From: Mycobacterium heidelbergense
Lineage (GTDB): Bacteria > Actinomycetota > Actinomycetes > Mycobacteriales > Mycobacteriaceae
DNA length: 64,000 bases
Direction of reading: 5' to 3'
Assembly (NCBI RefSeq): GCF_010730745.1
Contig: NZ_AP022615.1
Location: 310,001-374,000 of the forward strand
A program made the translations under genes and the position numbers. A model generated the notes under the pieces. It was not told where the DNA came from. It saw only the letters and a list, made by a program, of their open reading frames with translations, and made no database searches. The first letter of the stretch is position 1, and every line of letters begins with the position of its first letter. Shown in pieces: positions 34,353 through 43,040 of the stretch.

Positions 34353-34993
34353 CCGGCCCGTACGACGTACTGACGCGCATCACCGCCAACCGGCGGGCCC
34401 CCGAGCCGGTGGGCGAGCGCTGCGAGATGTGCTCGGAAGCGATTGCCGACGAGCACCAGCACGTGGTGAATGTGGCCGGGCGGCAGCTGATGTGCGTCTG
34501 CCGGGCCTGCTATCTGCTGTTCACCGACAGCGACGCCGAGCTGCGCTACCGCGCGGTGCCCGACCGGTACCTGGCGTTTCCGGATTTCGCGCTGGACCGA
34601 CACGGCTGGGAGGCGCTGCAGATCCCGGTCGGCGTCGCGTTCTTCTTCGTCAACTCCGCGCTCGGGCGCACCGTCGCGTTCTACCCCGGCCCGGCCGGGG
34701 CGACCCAATCCGAGCTGGACCTGGACGCGTGGGACGCGATCGGCGGCGCCGACCCGCGGACGGGCCTGCTGGCCGACGACGTGGAGGCGCTGCTGGTGCG
34801 GGTCCCCGAGACCGAAGGTGCCGCGCCGCAAAGCTATCTCGTCCCGATCGACGCCTGCTACGAGTTCGTCGGGCGCCTGCGCACGCTGTGGCGGGGCTTC
34901 GACGGGGGCCAGCAGGCGCGGGCGTTCATCGACGGCTTCTTCGCGCGGATCGAGGCGCGCGCCGTGAAAACGCCGCCCGGGACGCCACCATGA
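34349..34993 (+). CDS. DUF5947 family protein, hydrogenase-associated
   Basis: A 214-residue protein whose ATG overlaps the hhyE stop (ATGA). The N-terminus has a paired-cysteine pattern, CEMCSEAIADEHQHVV then LMCVCRACYLLF, like a small zinc or iron-sulfur binding knuckle; the rest lacks known motifs. It matches DUF5947, a family I associate with actinobacterial high-affinity hydrogenase clusters. A role in metal-cluster assembly or as an accessory electron protein is possible but unproven. Confidence 0.78.
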   Translation: MTGPYDVLTRITANRRAPEPVGERCEMCSEAIADEHQHVVNVAGRQLMCVCRACYLLFTDSDAELRYRAVPDRYLAFPDFALDRHGWEALQIPVGVAFFFVNSALGRTVAFYPGPAGATQSELDLDAWDAIGGADPRTGLLADDVEALLVRVPETEGAAPQSYLVPIDACYEFVGRLRTLWRGFDGGQQARAFIDGFFARIEARAVKTPPGTPP

Positions 34994-35643
34994 CCCCGGA
35001 GCAGCTGGACATCAACTTCGCCGTCCTCGACGTGGCGCCCGAGCCGTACGCCGTCAGCCCGGTGCTGACCGCCCGCGTCGGCGTCGCCACCGGCGGCGAC
35101 GATCCGGTGCACGCCATCGCCCTGCGCTGCCAGGTCCGCATCGAGCCGCTGCGGCGGGCCTACTCCGACGCCGAAGCGGCCGGGCTGACGGACTTGTTCG
35201 GGCCCCGCGAACGCTGGGCGAGCACCCAGCGCACCTTCCTCTGGCAGCACTGCGCCGCGATGGTGCCGGGCTTCGCGCACAACACGACGGTCGCGCTCGC
35301 GCTGGACTGCACCTACGACTTCGAGGTCGCCGCGGCCAAATACCTGCACGCGCTGCGCGACGGCGCGCTGCCCCTCCAGTTCCTGTTCAGCGGAACGATT
35401 TTCGTCAAGTCCGAACGCGGGTTCTCGGTGCAGCAGGTGCCGTGGGACTGCGAGTATCGCTACGACATGCCGGTCGCGGTGTGGCGGGACCTGATCGCGC
35501 AGCACTACCCGAACGCCGGCTGGGTGCGGCTATCCCACGACACCATCGCGGCGCTGGCCGCCTACAAGTCGGCGCGCGGCCTGCTCGACCTCGACCACGC
35601 CGTCACCTCGCTGCTGGACGCCGACCGGGAGACGGCCCTATGA
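34990..35643 (+). CDS. DUF6084 family protein, hydrogenase-associated
   Basis: A 217-residue protein without recognisable catalytic motifs. Conserved-looking strings include CQVRIEPLRRAYSDAEAAGLTDLFG, WQHCAAMVPGF, YDFEVAAAKYLHAL, LFSGTIFV and WDCEYRYDMPVAVWRDLIAQHYPN. It overlaps the neighbours on both sides by 4 nt, so it is expected to be made in step with them. Family assignment as DUF6084 is from memory of hydrogenase loci; function unknown. Confidence 0.75.
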   Translation: MTPEQLDINFAVLDVAPEPYAVSPVLTARVGVATGGDDPVHAIALRCQVRIEPLRRAYSDAEAAGLTDLFGPRERWASTQRTFLWQHCAAMVPGFAHNTTVALALDCTYDFEVAAAKYLHALRDGALPLQFLFSGTIFVKSERGFSVQQVPWDCEYRYDMPVAVWRDLIAQHYPNAGWVRLSHDTIAALAAYKSARGLLDLDHAVTSLLDADRETAL

Positions 35644-36971
35644 CATCCAGGACCTCGAGCTGGGACCGGGCCCGCGCCGTCGCCGACGCGGTGCTCTACG
35701 AGGGCTATCTGCTCTACCCGTACCGCGGGACGTCGAGCAAGAACCAATCGCGGTGGCAGTTCGGCGTTTTGGGGCCGCCCGGCGCCGCCGACGCGGGCCT
35801 GGGCGAGGACGACACGCTGGCGGCGCAGTTCCTGGTCGACGGGGCCGAGGCGATCACCCTGATGGTGCGGTTCCTGCAGTTGCAGCACCGCCTGGCCGAG
35901 CGCGAGTTCACCCACGGCGAGTTCGAACCCGTCGGCGAGCTGACCACCCCGGCCGGGTCGTGGCTCACCTGGGACGAGGCGGTCGACTGCGAAAGGTCCT
36001 TCGGCCCTATCGCGTTGGACGGCCGGCGGCGGACGATGCCGGTCGTGGCGGACGCGGCGACCGACATCGAATTCCTCGACGGCGGACGCCTGGTGCGCCG
36101 ACGGCGGGAGGTGCGCGGCGCGCTGACGGTCACCAGCGAGCCCGACGGCGACCTGCGCCGCGTGTCGGTGCGGGTCAGCAACGTCGGCGACGCCGCGGGC
36201 GACAAGGCCGATGCGATCGCGCGGTCCATGATCGGGACCCACCTCATCGCCGAAGCCGTTGGCGGGCGGTTTGTTTCGCTGCTCGAACCGCCGCCGCGCG
36301 CCGCCGGCGCGGCGTCCCGGTGCGGCCAACACCGCTGCTTCCCGGTGCTGGCCGGCCCGCCCGGCACCGACGACCTCCTGCTGATCTCGCCGATCATCCT
36401 CTACGACCGCCCCGAGGTCGCCGAACAGAGCGACACCGCCCTGTACGACTGCACGGAGATCGACGAGATCCTCACCCTGCGCGTGATGACGATGACCGAC
36501 GAGGAGAAGGGGCAGGCCCGGGCCACCGACCCGCGGGCCGCGCGGATCATCGACCGGTGTGACGCCATGTCGCCCGAGGCCATGGCGCGCCTGCACGGTG
36601 TGCTGCGCGATCCGCACGCGATCTCCGGGCTGGTCCCCGAGATCCCCGAGGGCATCGACTGGTGGGATCCGCTGGCCGACAACGCCGTCCGCCCCGAGAT
36701 CGACGCGGTGCTGGTGAACGGGGTCCGGATCGCGCGCGGCAGCCGGGTCCGGCTGCGGCCGCGGCGCAACGCCGACGCGCAGGACATCTTCGTCGCCGGC
36801 AGGACGGCCCGCGTGACGTCGGTGCACGAGGACGTGGACGGCGACAGGCATGTCGGGGTCGTCGTCGACGACGACCCGGCCGCCGACCTGCACGACTGGT
36901 ACGGCCGCTACCTATACTTCTCCCCCGACGAAATTGAGCCGCTGGAAGCCGAACAGCCCGTCAACCCGTGA
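35640..36971 (+). CDS. Conserved hypothetical protein of high-affinity hydrogenase operons
   Basis: A 443-residue soluble protein. It opens with LYEGYLLYPYRGTSSKNQSRWQFGVLGP, has a central beta-rich region, and ends in a small basic barrel-like domain (IARGSRVRLRPRRNADAQDIFVAG then VGVVVDDDPAADLHDWYGRYLYFSPDEIEPL), which resembles a KOW/SH3-like module. No cofactor motif is evident; one CxxxxxC pair (SRCGQHRC) is near residue 225. ATGA overlap with the DUF6084 gene shows coupling. It probably belongs to the hydrogenase system; its job is unknown. Confidence 0.8.
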   Translation: MTSRTSSWDRARAVADAVLYEGYLLYPYRGTSSKNQSRWQFGVLGPPGAADAGLGEDDTLAAQFLVDGAEAITLMVRFLQLQHRLAEREFTHGEFEPVGELTTPAGSWLTWDEAVDCERSFGPIALDGRRRTMPVVADAATDIEFLDGGRLVRRRREVRGALTVTSEPDGDLRRVSVRVSNVGDAAGDKADAIARSMIGTHLIAEAVGGRFVSLLEPPPRAAGAASRCGQHRCFPVLAGPPGTDDLLLISPIILYDRPEVAEQSDTALYDCTEIDEILTLRVMTMTDEEKGQARATDPRAARIIDRCDAMSPEAMARLHGVLRDPHAISGLVPEIPEGIDWWDPLADNAVRPEIDAVLVNGVRIARGSRVRLRPRRNADAQDIFVAGRTARVTSVHEDVDGDRHVGVVVDDDPAADLHDWYGRYLYFSPDEIEPLEAEQPVNP

Positions 36972-36983
36972 AAGGAGTTCGAC

Positions 36984-37103
36984 ATGGAAGTCTTGGGTTG
37001 GATATTCATCGCCATCATGGCGCTGGTGGTCGGGGTGGCCCTGGTGCTCGGGCTGGTGTCGCTGCCCGACGCCCGCCGCTACCTGAAACTGAGGCGGATG
37101 TAG
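36984..37103 (+). CDS. 39-residue single-pass membrane peptide
   Basis: Too short for most gene callers. The frame has an AAAGGAG ribosome-binding site 6 nt before the ATG and encodes an N-terminal helix (VLGWIFIAIMALVVGVALVL) followed by a basic tail (DARRYLKLRRM). It fills the gap between the 443-residue protein and the maturation protease on the same strand. Tiny proteins annotated DUF6893 occupy this position in related loci. It could anchor or tune a membrane-bound component of the hydrogenase complex. Confidence 0.78.
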   Translation: MEVLGWIFIAIMALVVGVALVLGLVSLPDARRYLKLRRM

Positions 37104-37120
37104 CCAGCCGGAACAGCCCG

Positions 37121-37618
37121 ATGACAGCGCGCATCCTGGTGGCCGGGATCGGCAACATCTTCCTGGGCGACGACGGATTCGGCTCGGAGGTGGTCCGCAA
37201 CGCCGAGATCGCACAGGACGATTCGGCCGTCCGCGTCACCGACTACGGCATCAGCGGCATGCACCTGGCCTACGACCTACTCGAGGAATGGGACACGCTG
37301 GTCCTGGTCGACGCCGTGCCCAGCCGCGGCAACCCCGGCACCTTGCACGTCTTCCAGGCCGACCACGAATCCGGGCCCGGCGCAACCGGTCTCGACGGTC
37401 ACGGCATGGACCCGGCCGCCGTGTTCGCCAGCCTGCGGGCGCTGGGCGGCCGCCCGCCCTACACGGTCGTCGTCGGGTGCGAGGCCGGCAGCGTCGAGGA
37501 GGGCATCGGCCTCACCGAGCCCGTGGCCAAGGCCGTCCCCCGCGCCGCCCGCGCCGTCGAGGAGATCGTCGCGGCGCTGCAAACCCGCGCGGCCGCGACC
37601 GCGCGAGAGGACGGCTGA
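37121..37618 (+). CDS. Hydrogenase maturation endopeptidase
   Basis: A 165-residue HybD/HupD-type protease that clips the C-terminal peptide of the large subunit once nickel is in place. The family's opening ILVAGIGNIFLGDDGFGSEV carries the nickel-sensing Glu23; the other expected metal ligands are the Asp in LVDAVPSRG and the His in LDGHGMDP. It lies between the structural genes and hypC. The natural substrate should be the 22-residue tail seen on the large subunit. Confidence 0.93.
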   Translation: MTARILVAGIGNIFLGDDGFGSEVVRNAEIAQDDSAVRVTDYGISGMHLAYDLLEEWDTLVLVDAVPSRGNPGTLHVFQADHESGPGATGLDGHGMDPAAVFASLRALGGRPPYTVVVGCEAGSVEEGIGLTEPVAKAVPRAARAVEEIVAALQTRAAATAREDG

Positions 37619-37621
37619 GCC

Positions 37622-37876
37622 ATGTGCCTGGGGATACCCGGCCAGGTGATCGGGATGCTGGACGGTTACGAGGGGCAGCTCGCGCTGGTCGACGTCACCG
37701 GCGAGCGGCGCAAGGTGAACGTCGGCATGCTGCCCGAGGAAACGTTCGCGCCCGGTGACTGGATCATCATCCACATGGGCTTCGCGGTGGAGAAGACGGA
37801 CCGCGCCGGCGCCGAGCAGGCCATGGCCGGCCTCGAGCTGATGGGCAGGGGCCGTACCGACCCGGGGGGCGGTTGA
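37622..37876 (+). CDS. hypC: Hydrogenase assembly chaperone HypC (copy 1)
   Basis: An 84-residue HypC/HybG protein with the invariant N-terminus MCLGIPGQV, in which Cys2 binds the Fe(CN)2CO intermediate and the large-subunit precursor, and the C-terminal GDWIIIHMGFAVEKTD. It starts 3 nt after the protease stop. A second hypC and a HypC-like domain in a fusion protein lie further along the cluster. Confidence 0.94.
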   Translation: MCLGIPGQVIGMLDGYEGQLALVDVTGERRKVNVGMLPEETFAPGDWIIIHMGFAVEKTDRAGAEQAMAGLELMGRGRTDPGGG

Positions 37877-37877
37877 G

Positions 37878-40253
37878 ATGATCGAGTCGCCCCTGATGGT
37901 GCGGTCGCGGGACGTTCGGCGGCGCTTCACCGTGACCGGTGTCGTTCAGGGGGTCGGCTTTCGTCCCTTCGTCCACCGCGTCGCCACCGAGCTGGGCCTG
38001 GCCGGGTTCGTCGGAAACGATTCGGGCGCGGTCTTTCTCGAGGTGCAGGGCGAGCGTGCGCGCATCGACGAATTCGGCCGCCGGCTGCGCGCCGAGGCCC
38101 CGCCGCTGGCCCGGATCGCCGCGGTCACGGTCACCGACCTCGCCGCCGACACCACCGGCGGTCGCGAGTTCCTCATCGTGGCGAGCCGGACGGTCGCCGG
38201 TGCGAGCACACCCATTCCGCCCGACATCGCGGTGTGCGACGACTGCGTCGCCGAGCTGTTCGATCCGCGCGACCGCCGGTACCGGCACCCGTTCGTGACG
38301 TGCACCAACTGCGGGCCGCGGTTCACCATCATCCGCGCGCTGCCCTACGACCGCCCGGCCACCACCATGTCGGCCTTCGCCATGTGCGAACGATGCGCCG
38401 CCGAATACCACGATCCGGCCGATCGCCGGTTCCACGCCCAGCCGATCGCCTGCCCCGATTGCGGGCCCTCGCTGTGGTTCTCGTCGCCGGCCGGCCGGAT
38501 GACCGGGTCGGACGCCGCGCTGGCGGCCACGCAGCGCGCGCTGGCGGGGGGCCCAGGAGGCCCGGTGGTCGCCATCAAGGGCATCGGCGGCTACCACCTG
38601 GCCTGCGCCGTCGACGACGACGCGGCGGTGACCGCGCTGCGGGCGCGAAAGGCGCGGGGCGCCAAGCCCTTCGCCATACTGGTCCGCGACCTCGGCGTCG
38701 CGCGCCGCTACGCGCGGGTGGACGCGGCCGAGGCCGCGGTGCTGTCGAGCCCCGCCCGCCCGATCGTGCTGCTAAGGCGGCTGCCCCGGAACAGCGGCGC
38801 GCCGGTCGCCGCGGCCGTCGCGCCCGGCAGCCCGCTGCTCGGGCTGATGCTGCCCTACTCCCCCCTCCATCACCTGCTGCTGGCCCCCGTGCCCGGCTCC
38901 GCCGGGCCGGTGCCGGAGGCGCTGGTGCTGACGAGCGCCAACCGTTCCGACGAACCCATCTGCTTCACCGACGACGATGCCGCCGAACGGCTTTCGGTGC
39001 TCTGTGACGCGGTCCTCGACCACGACCGGCCGATCCACGTCCCGTGCGATGACTCGGTGGTGCGGGTCGTCAGGGACCGGGACGGGGCATCGGAACTGCC
39101 GATCCGGCGTTCCCGCGGCTTCGCGCCGCTGCCCGTCGACCTCGGGCTTGCGGGCCCGGCCGTGCTCGCCGTGGGCGGGGAGCTGAAGAACACCTTCTGC
39201 CTCACCGACGGCTCGCGCGCCTACCTGTCCGGCCACATCGGCGACATGGGCACGTGGGAGACGCTGCGCGCGTTCGAGCGGGCGGTGGGACAGCTCAGCG
39301 AAATACGCGGGGCGCCAACGCGGTTGGCCGCGGACCTGCATCCGGGATATCACACCCGGAGCTGGGCGGAAGGCCACGCGGGCGATCGGCCGCTGGACCT
39401 GGTCCAGCACCACCACGCGCACGTCGTCTCGCTGCTCGCCGAGCACGGGCGCGTCGGCGAACCCATTGTCGGGGTCTCCTTCGACGGAACCGGTTACGGC
39501 CCCGACCACACCATCTGGGGCGGCGAGATCCTCGCCCTCGGGGCCGACAGCCACCGATTCGCCCGCGCCGGCCACCTGCTGCCGGCGCCGCTGCCCGGCG
39601 GTGACGCCGCGGTGCGCAACCCGTGGCGGATGGCGCTGTCCCAGCTGTGGATGGCCGACATCGACTGGACCCCGGACCTGGCGCCGGTCGCCGCCGCGAC
39701 ACCGGACGAATTGCGCTTGGTCCGTTCGCAATTGGAGTCCGGCGCCGGGTGTGTGCCGTGTTCGAGCATGGGCCGGCTGTTCGACGCCGTCGCCTCCCTG
39801 CTCGGGGTGCGGCACCGGATCGACTACGAGGGTCAGGCCGCCATCGAGCTCGAGGCGCTCGCGGAGTCGGCCGCCGGGGCGCCCGGGCCGTCGCTGCCGC
39901 TGACGGTGCGCGCCGACGGGGTGATCGACCCCGCCACCATGGTGCAGACGATGGTGGCGGCCCTCTACGCCGGAACCCGGCCCGCGCTGCTGGCCGCGGA
40001 GTTCCACGAGGCGGTCGCGGACGCCGTCGCCAAGGTGGTCGGCCGGGTGGCCGGCGGGGTCCGGCTGGTGGGCCTCACCGGCGGGGTGTTCCAAAACGTG
40101 CTGTTGCTGCGCGCGTGCCGTACGCGGTTGCGGCAAGCCGGGTTTGAGGTGCTGACCCACCACACGGTGCCGCCGAACGACGGCGGGCTGGCGCTGGGCC
40201 AGGCCGCGATCTCGACGCTGACCGGGCTGGAAGAGAAGGGGGCCGGCGGATGA
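37878..40253 (+). CDS. hypF: Carbamoyltransferase HypF
   Basis: Makes the thiocarbamate precursor of the active-site CN ligands from carbamoyl phosphate, passing it to HypE. The 791-residue protein has all domains in order: acylphosphatase (VVQGVGFRPFVHRVATELGL), two zinc fingers (CDDCVAELFDP...CTNCGPRFTI and CERCAAEY...CPDCGPS), a YrdC-like domain (VAIKGIGGYHLACA, ANRSDEPI) and a Kae1-like domain with QHHHAHVVSLLAEHG and GVSFDGTGYGPD. Start 1 nt after hypC; overlaps the next gene by 4 nt. Confidence 0.96.
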   Translation: MIESPLMVRSRDVRRRFTVTGVVQGVGFRPFVHRVATELGLAGFVGNDSGAVFLEVQGERARIDEFGRRLRAEAPPLARIAAVTVTDLAADTTGGREFLIVASRTVAGASTPIPPDIAVCDDCVAELFDPRDRRYRHPFVTCTNCGPRFTIIRALPYDRPATTMSAFAMCERCAAEYHDPADRRFHAQPIACPDCGPSLWFSSPAGRMTGSDAALAATQRALAGGPGGPVVAIKGIGGYHLACAVDDDAAVTALRARKARGAKPFAILVRDLGVARRYARVDAAEAAVLSSPARPIVLLRRLPRNSGAPVAAAVAPGSPLLGLMLPYSPLHHLLLAPVPGSAGPVPEALVLTSANRSDEPICFTDDDAAERLSVLCDAVLDHDRPIHVPCDDSVVRVVRDRDGASELPIRRSRGFAPLPVDLGLAGPAVLAVGGELKNTFCLTDGSRAYLSGHIGDMGTWETLRAFERAVGQLSEIRGAPTRLAADLHPGYHTRSWAEGHAGDRPLDLVQHHHAHVVSLLAEHGRVGEPIVGVSFDGTGYGPDHTIWGGEILALGADSHRFARAGHLLPAPLPGGDAAVRNPWRMALSQLWMADIDWTPDLAPVAAATPDELRLVRSQLESGAGCVPCSSMGRLFDAVASLLGVRHRIDYEGQAAIELEALAESAAGAPGPSLPLTVRADGVIDPATMVQTMVAALYAGTRPALLAAEFHEAVADAVAKVVGRVAGGVRLVGLTGGVFQNVLLLRACRTRLRQAGFEVLTHHTVPPNDGGLALGQAAISTLTGLEEKGAGG

Positions 40254-40969
40254 CCACCGCCATCGATCGCGGGCTGGGCGCCGAGTTGGCCTCGGACCTG
40301 GCCGCCACCGCGTTCACGCTGGCCAGGCGGTTCGCCGCCGGGGCGACCATGTGGTCGATCGCGCCGTCGTGGGAACCGCACGCGCTGCACATCGCGGTCG
40401 AGTTCGTGCACCCGGTGATCATGGGCAAGCGGGCCCTGCCCGCGGTGGCGCTGACCGGGCCCGACCTGGTGGACCTGGTGCGGGTGTCGGTGCGGCCCGG
40501 CGACATCGTGGTCGCGGTCTCCGGCGCCGACGACGCGCGGGTGCGTTCGGTGATGCGGCGCGGCCCGGCCTGGGGGGCCACCACGATCTGGATCGGCAGC
40601 GGCGACCGCCCCCCGGCCGGGATGGCGGATCACGTGCTGTGGCTCGACGACCCGGATCCGCGGGTCCCGGCGACGGGCGGCTTCGTGCTGTTCTACCACC
40701 TGCTGTGGGAGCTGACCCACGTGTGCTTCGAGCACCCCGGCCTGCTGAAACCCGCACGCGCCGAGGCGGTTTGCGTCACGTGCGGCGACGAGGGGCGCCT
40801 GGGCGAGGTGGTGGGCGCGTCGGAGGGCGGGCAGGCCCCGGTGCGCACCGCGCTGGGCGTCGAGAGCGTGGTGACCACGCTCGTCGACCCGGTCGCCGCC
40901 GGGGAGCTGATCCTGGTGCACGCCGGCACGGCCATCGGCCGCGTCGACGAGGAGGGCAATCTTTCATGA
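40250..40969 (+). CDS. SIS-like domain fused to a HypC-like domain
   Basis: A 239-residue fusion. Residues about 1-165 are a sugar-isomerase-like (SIS) alpha/beta domain (ALTGPDLVDLVRVSVRPGDIVVAVSGAD, WGATTIWIGSGD). From about 170 the sequence CVTCGDEGRLGEVV ... VTTLVDPVAAGELILVHAGTAIGRVDEEG matches the HypC/HupF fold, with an internal Cys where HypC has its N-terminal Cys2. Sitting among hypF, hypE and hypD with 4-nt overlaps on each side, it is probably a dedicated maturation factor; what the SIS part binds is unknown. Confidence 0.82.
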   Translation: MTTAIDRGLGAELASDLAATAFTLARRFAAGATMWSIAPSWEPHALHIAVEFVHPVIMGKRALPAVALTGPDLVDLVRVSVRPGDIVVAVSGADDARVRSVMRRGPAWGATTIWIGSGDRPPAGMADHVLWLDDPDPRVPATGGFVLFYHLLWELTHVCFEHPGLLKPARAEAVCVTCGDEGRLGEVVGASEGGQAPVRTALGVESVVTTLVDPVAAGELILVHAGTAIGRVDEEGNLS

Positions 40970-41622
40970 GCGAACCCACCAACTTCCTGTACCCGTTCAT
41001 CGACGCCGAGGAGGACGACCCCGAGTCGCTGCTCGCCGACCTGGCCGCGTCGGCGCAGGCGAAGGCGGCCGAGAGCCTGGCGCTGCGGCGCTCCACGCTG
41101 GACGCCAACGCCGACCTGCTGGAGCGGGCCGCCGCCGAGATGGCGCGCCGCTTCGCGGCGGGCGGCCGGCTGTTCACGTTCGGAAACGGCGGCAGCTGCA
41201 CCGATTCCACCACGCTGGCCCGGCTGTTCGCCCGGCCGCCGCTGGGCAGCCCCCTGCCCGCGTGGTCGTTGACCGCCGATCAGGCGATCGTGACCGCGCT
41301 GGGCAACGACGTCGGGTTCGAGCTGGTGTTCGCCCGCCAACTGATCGCGCGCGCGAAGGACGGCGACATCGCGATCGCGATGTCGACCAGCGGCAGCTCG
41401 CCGAACCTGCTCGCCGCGCTGGCCGAGGCGCGGCGGCGCGGCCTGTACACCGTCGGTTTCGCCGGCTACGACGGCGGCGCCTTCGCCAACGACCCCAACG
41501 TGGACGCCTGCTTCGTCGTTCGTTCGCAAAGCGTGCACCGCATTCAGGAATCCCAGGCGCTGCTGGGCTATCGGCTGTGGTCGACGGTGCACGAACGCCT
41601 CCGCGACGAGGGGGCCGCATGA
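40966..41622 (+). CDS. SIS domain protein, GmhA-like
   Basis: A 218-residue protein resembling sedoheptulose-7-phosphate isomerase: LFTFGNGGSCTDSTTLARLF for the phosphosugar loop, AIAMSTSGSSPNLLAALAEARRRGLYTVGFAG for the second loop. Heptose synthesis genes are absent here; instead it is locked between the SIS-HypC fusion and hypE by 4-nt overlaps. A role in supplying or shielding a small-molecule ligand during hydrogenase maturation is a guess from context. Confidence 0.8.
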   Translation: MSEPTNFLYPFIDAEEDDPESLLADLAASAQAKAAESLALRRSTLDANADLLERAAAEMARRFAAGGRLFTFGNGGSCTDSTTLARLFARPPLGSPLPAWSLTADQAIVTALGNDVGFELVFARQLIARAKDGDIAIAMSTSGSSPNLLAALAEARRRGLYTVGFAGYDGGAFANDPNVDACFVVRSQSVHRIQESQALLGYRLWSTVHERLRDEGAA

Positions 41623-42731
41623 ACAACTCGGCGCGCGAATACCTGTCGTCGGGCCCGCGGTTCGCCGAGGGCGAGGTGATCGAGCGGATCGAGTCGTTCC
41701 GCAGGCGCCGCCCCCGGTTGCTCGACGACCACGTGACGCTGGCGCACGGGGCCGGCGGGAAGGCGTCGGCGGCGCTGGTGGACGCGGTGTTCATGGAGGC
41801 GTTCCGCAACCCGGCGCTCGAGTCGCTGGGCGACGGCGCGGTGCTCACGCTGCCCAGCGGCGAGCGCCTGGCGATGTCCACCGATTCATTCGTGGTGCAG
41901 CCCAGGCGTTTTCCCGGCGGTTCGCTCGGGGAGCTCGCCGTGCACGGCACCTGCAACGACCTGGCGATGACCGGCGCGGTGCCGTCCTGGATCTCGGCGG
42001 CGTTCGTGCTCGAAGAGGGCTTTCCCGTCGCGGAATTGAAGGAGATCGTCGCCGACATGGCGGTCGCGGCCGCGGGCGCGGGCGTGCAGATCGTCACCGG
42101 CGACACCAAGGTGGTGCCCAAGGGCGCGGCCGACGGCGTGTTCGTCACCACCACCGGGGCCGGCGTCGTTCCCGCGGGGCGCGCGCTGTCGCCCGCGTCG
42201 GTGCGCGCCGGCGACCGGGTGCTGCTGTCGGGGTCGATGGGCGATCACGGCATGGCCGTCATGCTCGCCCGGGGTGACCTGGCCATCGAGGCCGATATTC
42301 ATTCCGACACCGCCTCCCTGAGCCCACTGGTGGAGCTGTTGATGGCGGCCGCCCCGTCCACCCGCTGGCTGCGGGACCCCACCCGGGGCGGGGTCGGCAC
42401 CGTGTGCAACGAACTCGCCCAGGCCTGCGGCCTGGGGGTGCTGCTCGAGGAGGAGCGACTGCCGGTGCGGCCCATGGTCAACGGCGCGTGCGAGCTGCTC
42501 GGCATCGACCCGCTCTACGTCGCCAACGAGGGCAAGTTCGTCGCCGTCGTCGCGCCGGAGGAGGCCGAGGCCGGGCTGGCCGCGGTGCGGTCCCATCCCC
42601 TGGGCGCCGACGCGGCCGAGGTCGGGGAGATCGTGGCCGAACCGGCCGAAAGCGTGGTGCTGCGTACCGGATTCGGCGGGACGCGGATCGTCGACATGCT
42701 CGTCGGCGACCCGCTGCCCCGAATCTGCTGA
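41619..42731 (+). CDS. hypE: Hydrogenase maturation factor HypE
   Basis: Dehydrates the thiocarbamate on its C-terminal Cys to thiocyanate and donates CN to iron on HypCD. The 370-residue PurM-like protein begins the core with VTLAHGAGGKASAALVDAVF, includes GTCNDLAMTGAVP, VVTGDTKVVPKG-type and RDPTRGGVGTVCNELA segments, and ends in the required PRIC with Cys as last residue. ATGA overlap with the SIS gene upstream. Confidence 0.96.
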   Translation: MNNSAREYLSSGPRFAEGEVIERIESFRRRRPRLLDDHVTLAHGAGGKASAALVDAVFMEAFRNPALESLGDGAVLTLPSGERLAMSTDSFVVQPRRFPGGSLGELAVHGTCNDLAMTGAVPSWISAAFVLEEGFPVAELKEIVADMAVAAAGAGVQIVTGDTKVVPKGAADGVFVTTTGAGVVPAGRALSPASVRAGDRVLLSGSMGDHGMAVMLARGDLAIEADIHSDTASLSPLVELLMAAAPSTRWLRDPTRGGVGTVCNELAQACGLGVLLEEERLPVRPMVNGACELLGIDPLYVANEGKFVAVVAPEEAEAGLAAVRSHPLGADAAEVGEIVAEPAESVVLRTGFGGTRIVDMLVGDPLPRIC

Positions 42732-42752
42732 GTTCTGCTGAAGGGAGCTGTT

Positions 42753-43025
42753 ATGTGTCTGGGGATTCCGGGCCGGATCGTCGAGATCACCGACCCCGCG
42801 AACTATTTGGCGAAGGTCGACGTCGGCGGCGTGCAGCGCACCATCAGCGTGCGGCTGCTCGAGGACGACATGCCCGCGCCCGACGACTGGGTGCTGGTCC
42901 ACGTCGGGTTCGCGATGGCCACGATCGACGAGACCGAGGCGCTGCTCACCCTGGCCGCCATCCAGAAGCTCGGCGACGCGTATGCCACCGAGATGGCGGC
43001 CTTCGACTCCTCGGCGATCGTCTAA
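42753..43025 (+). CDS. hypC: Hydrogenase assembly chaperone HypC (copy 2)
   Basis: A 90-residue HypC with MCLGIPGRIVEI and DDWVLVHVGFAMATIDETEA. It is diverged from copy 1 and sits right before hypD, the normal HypC partner. The two may specialise, one for the HypD iron scaffold and one for the large subunit. A GAAGGGAG ribosome-binding site precedes the ATG. Confidence 0.94.
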   Translation: MCLGIPGRIVEITDPANYLAKVDVGGVQRTISVRLLEDDMPAPDDWVLVHVGFAMATIDETEALLTLAAIQKLGDAYATEMAAFDSSAIV

Positions 43026-43040
43026 CCAGAAAGGCCCGCA

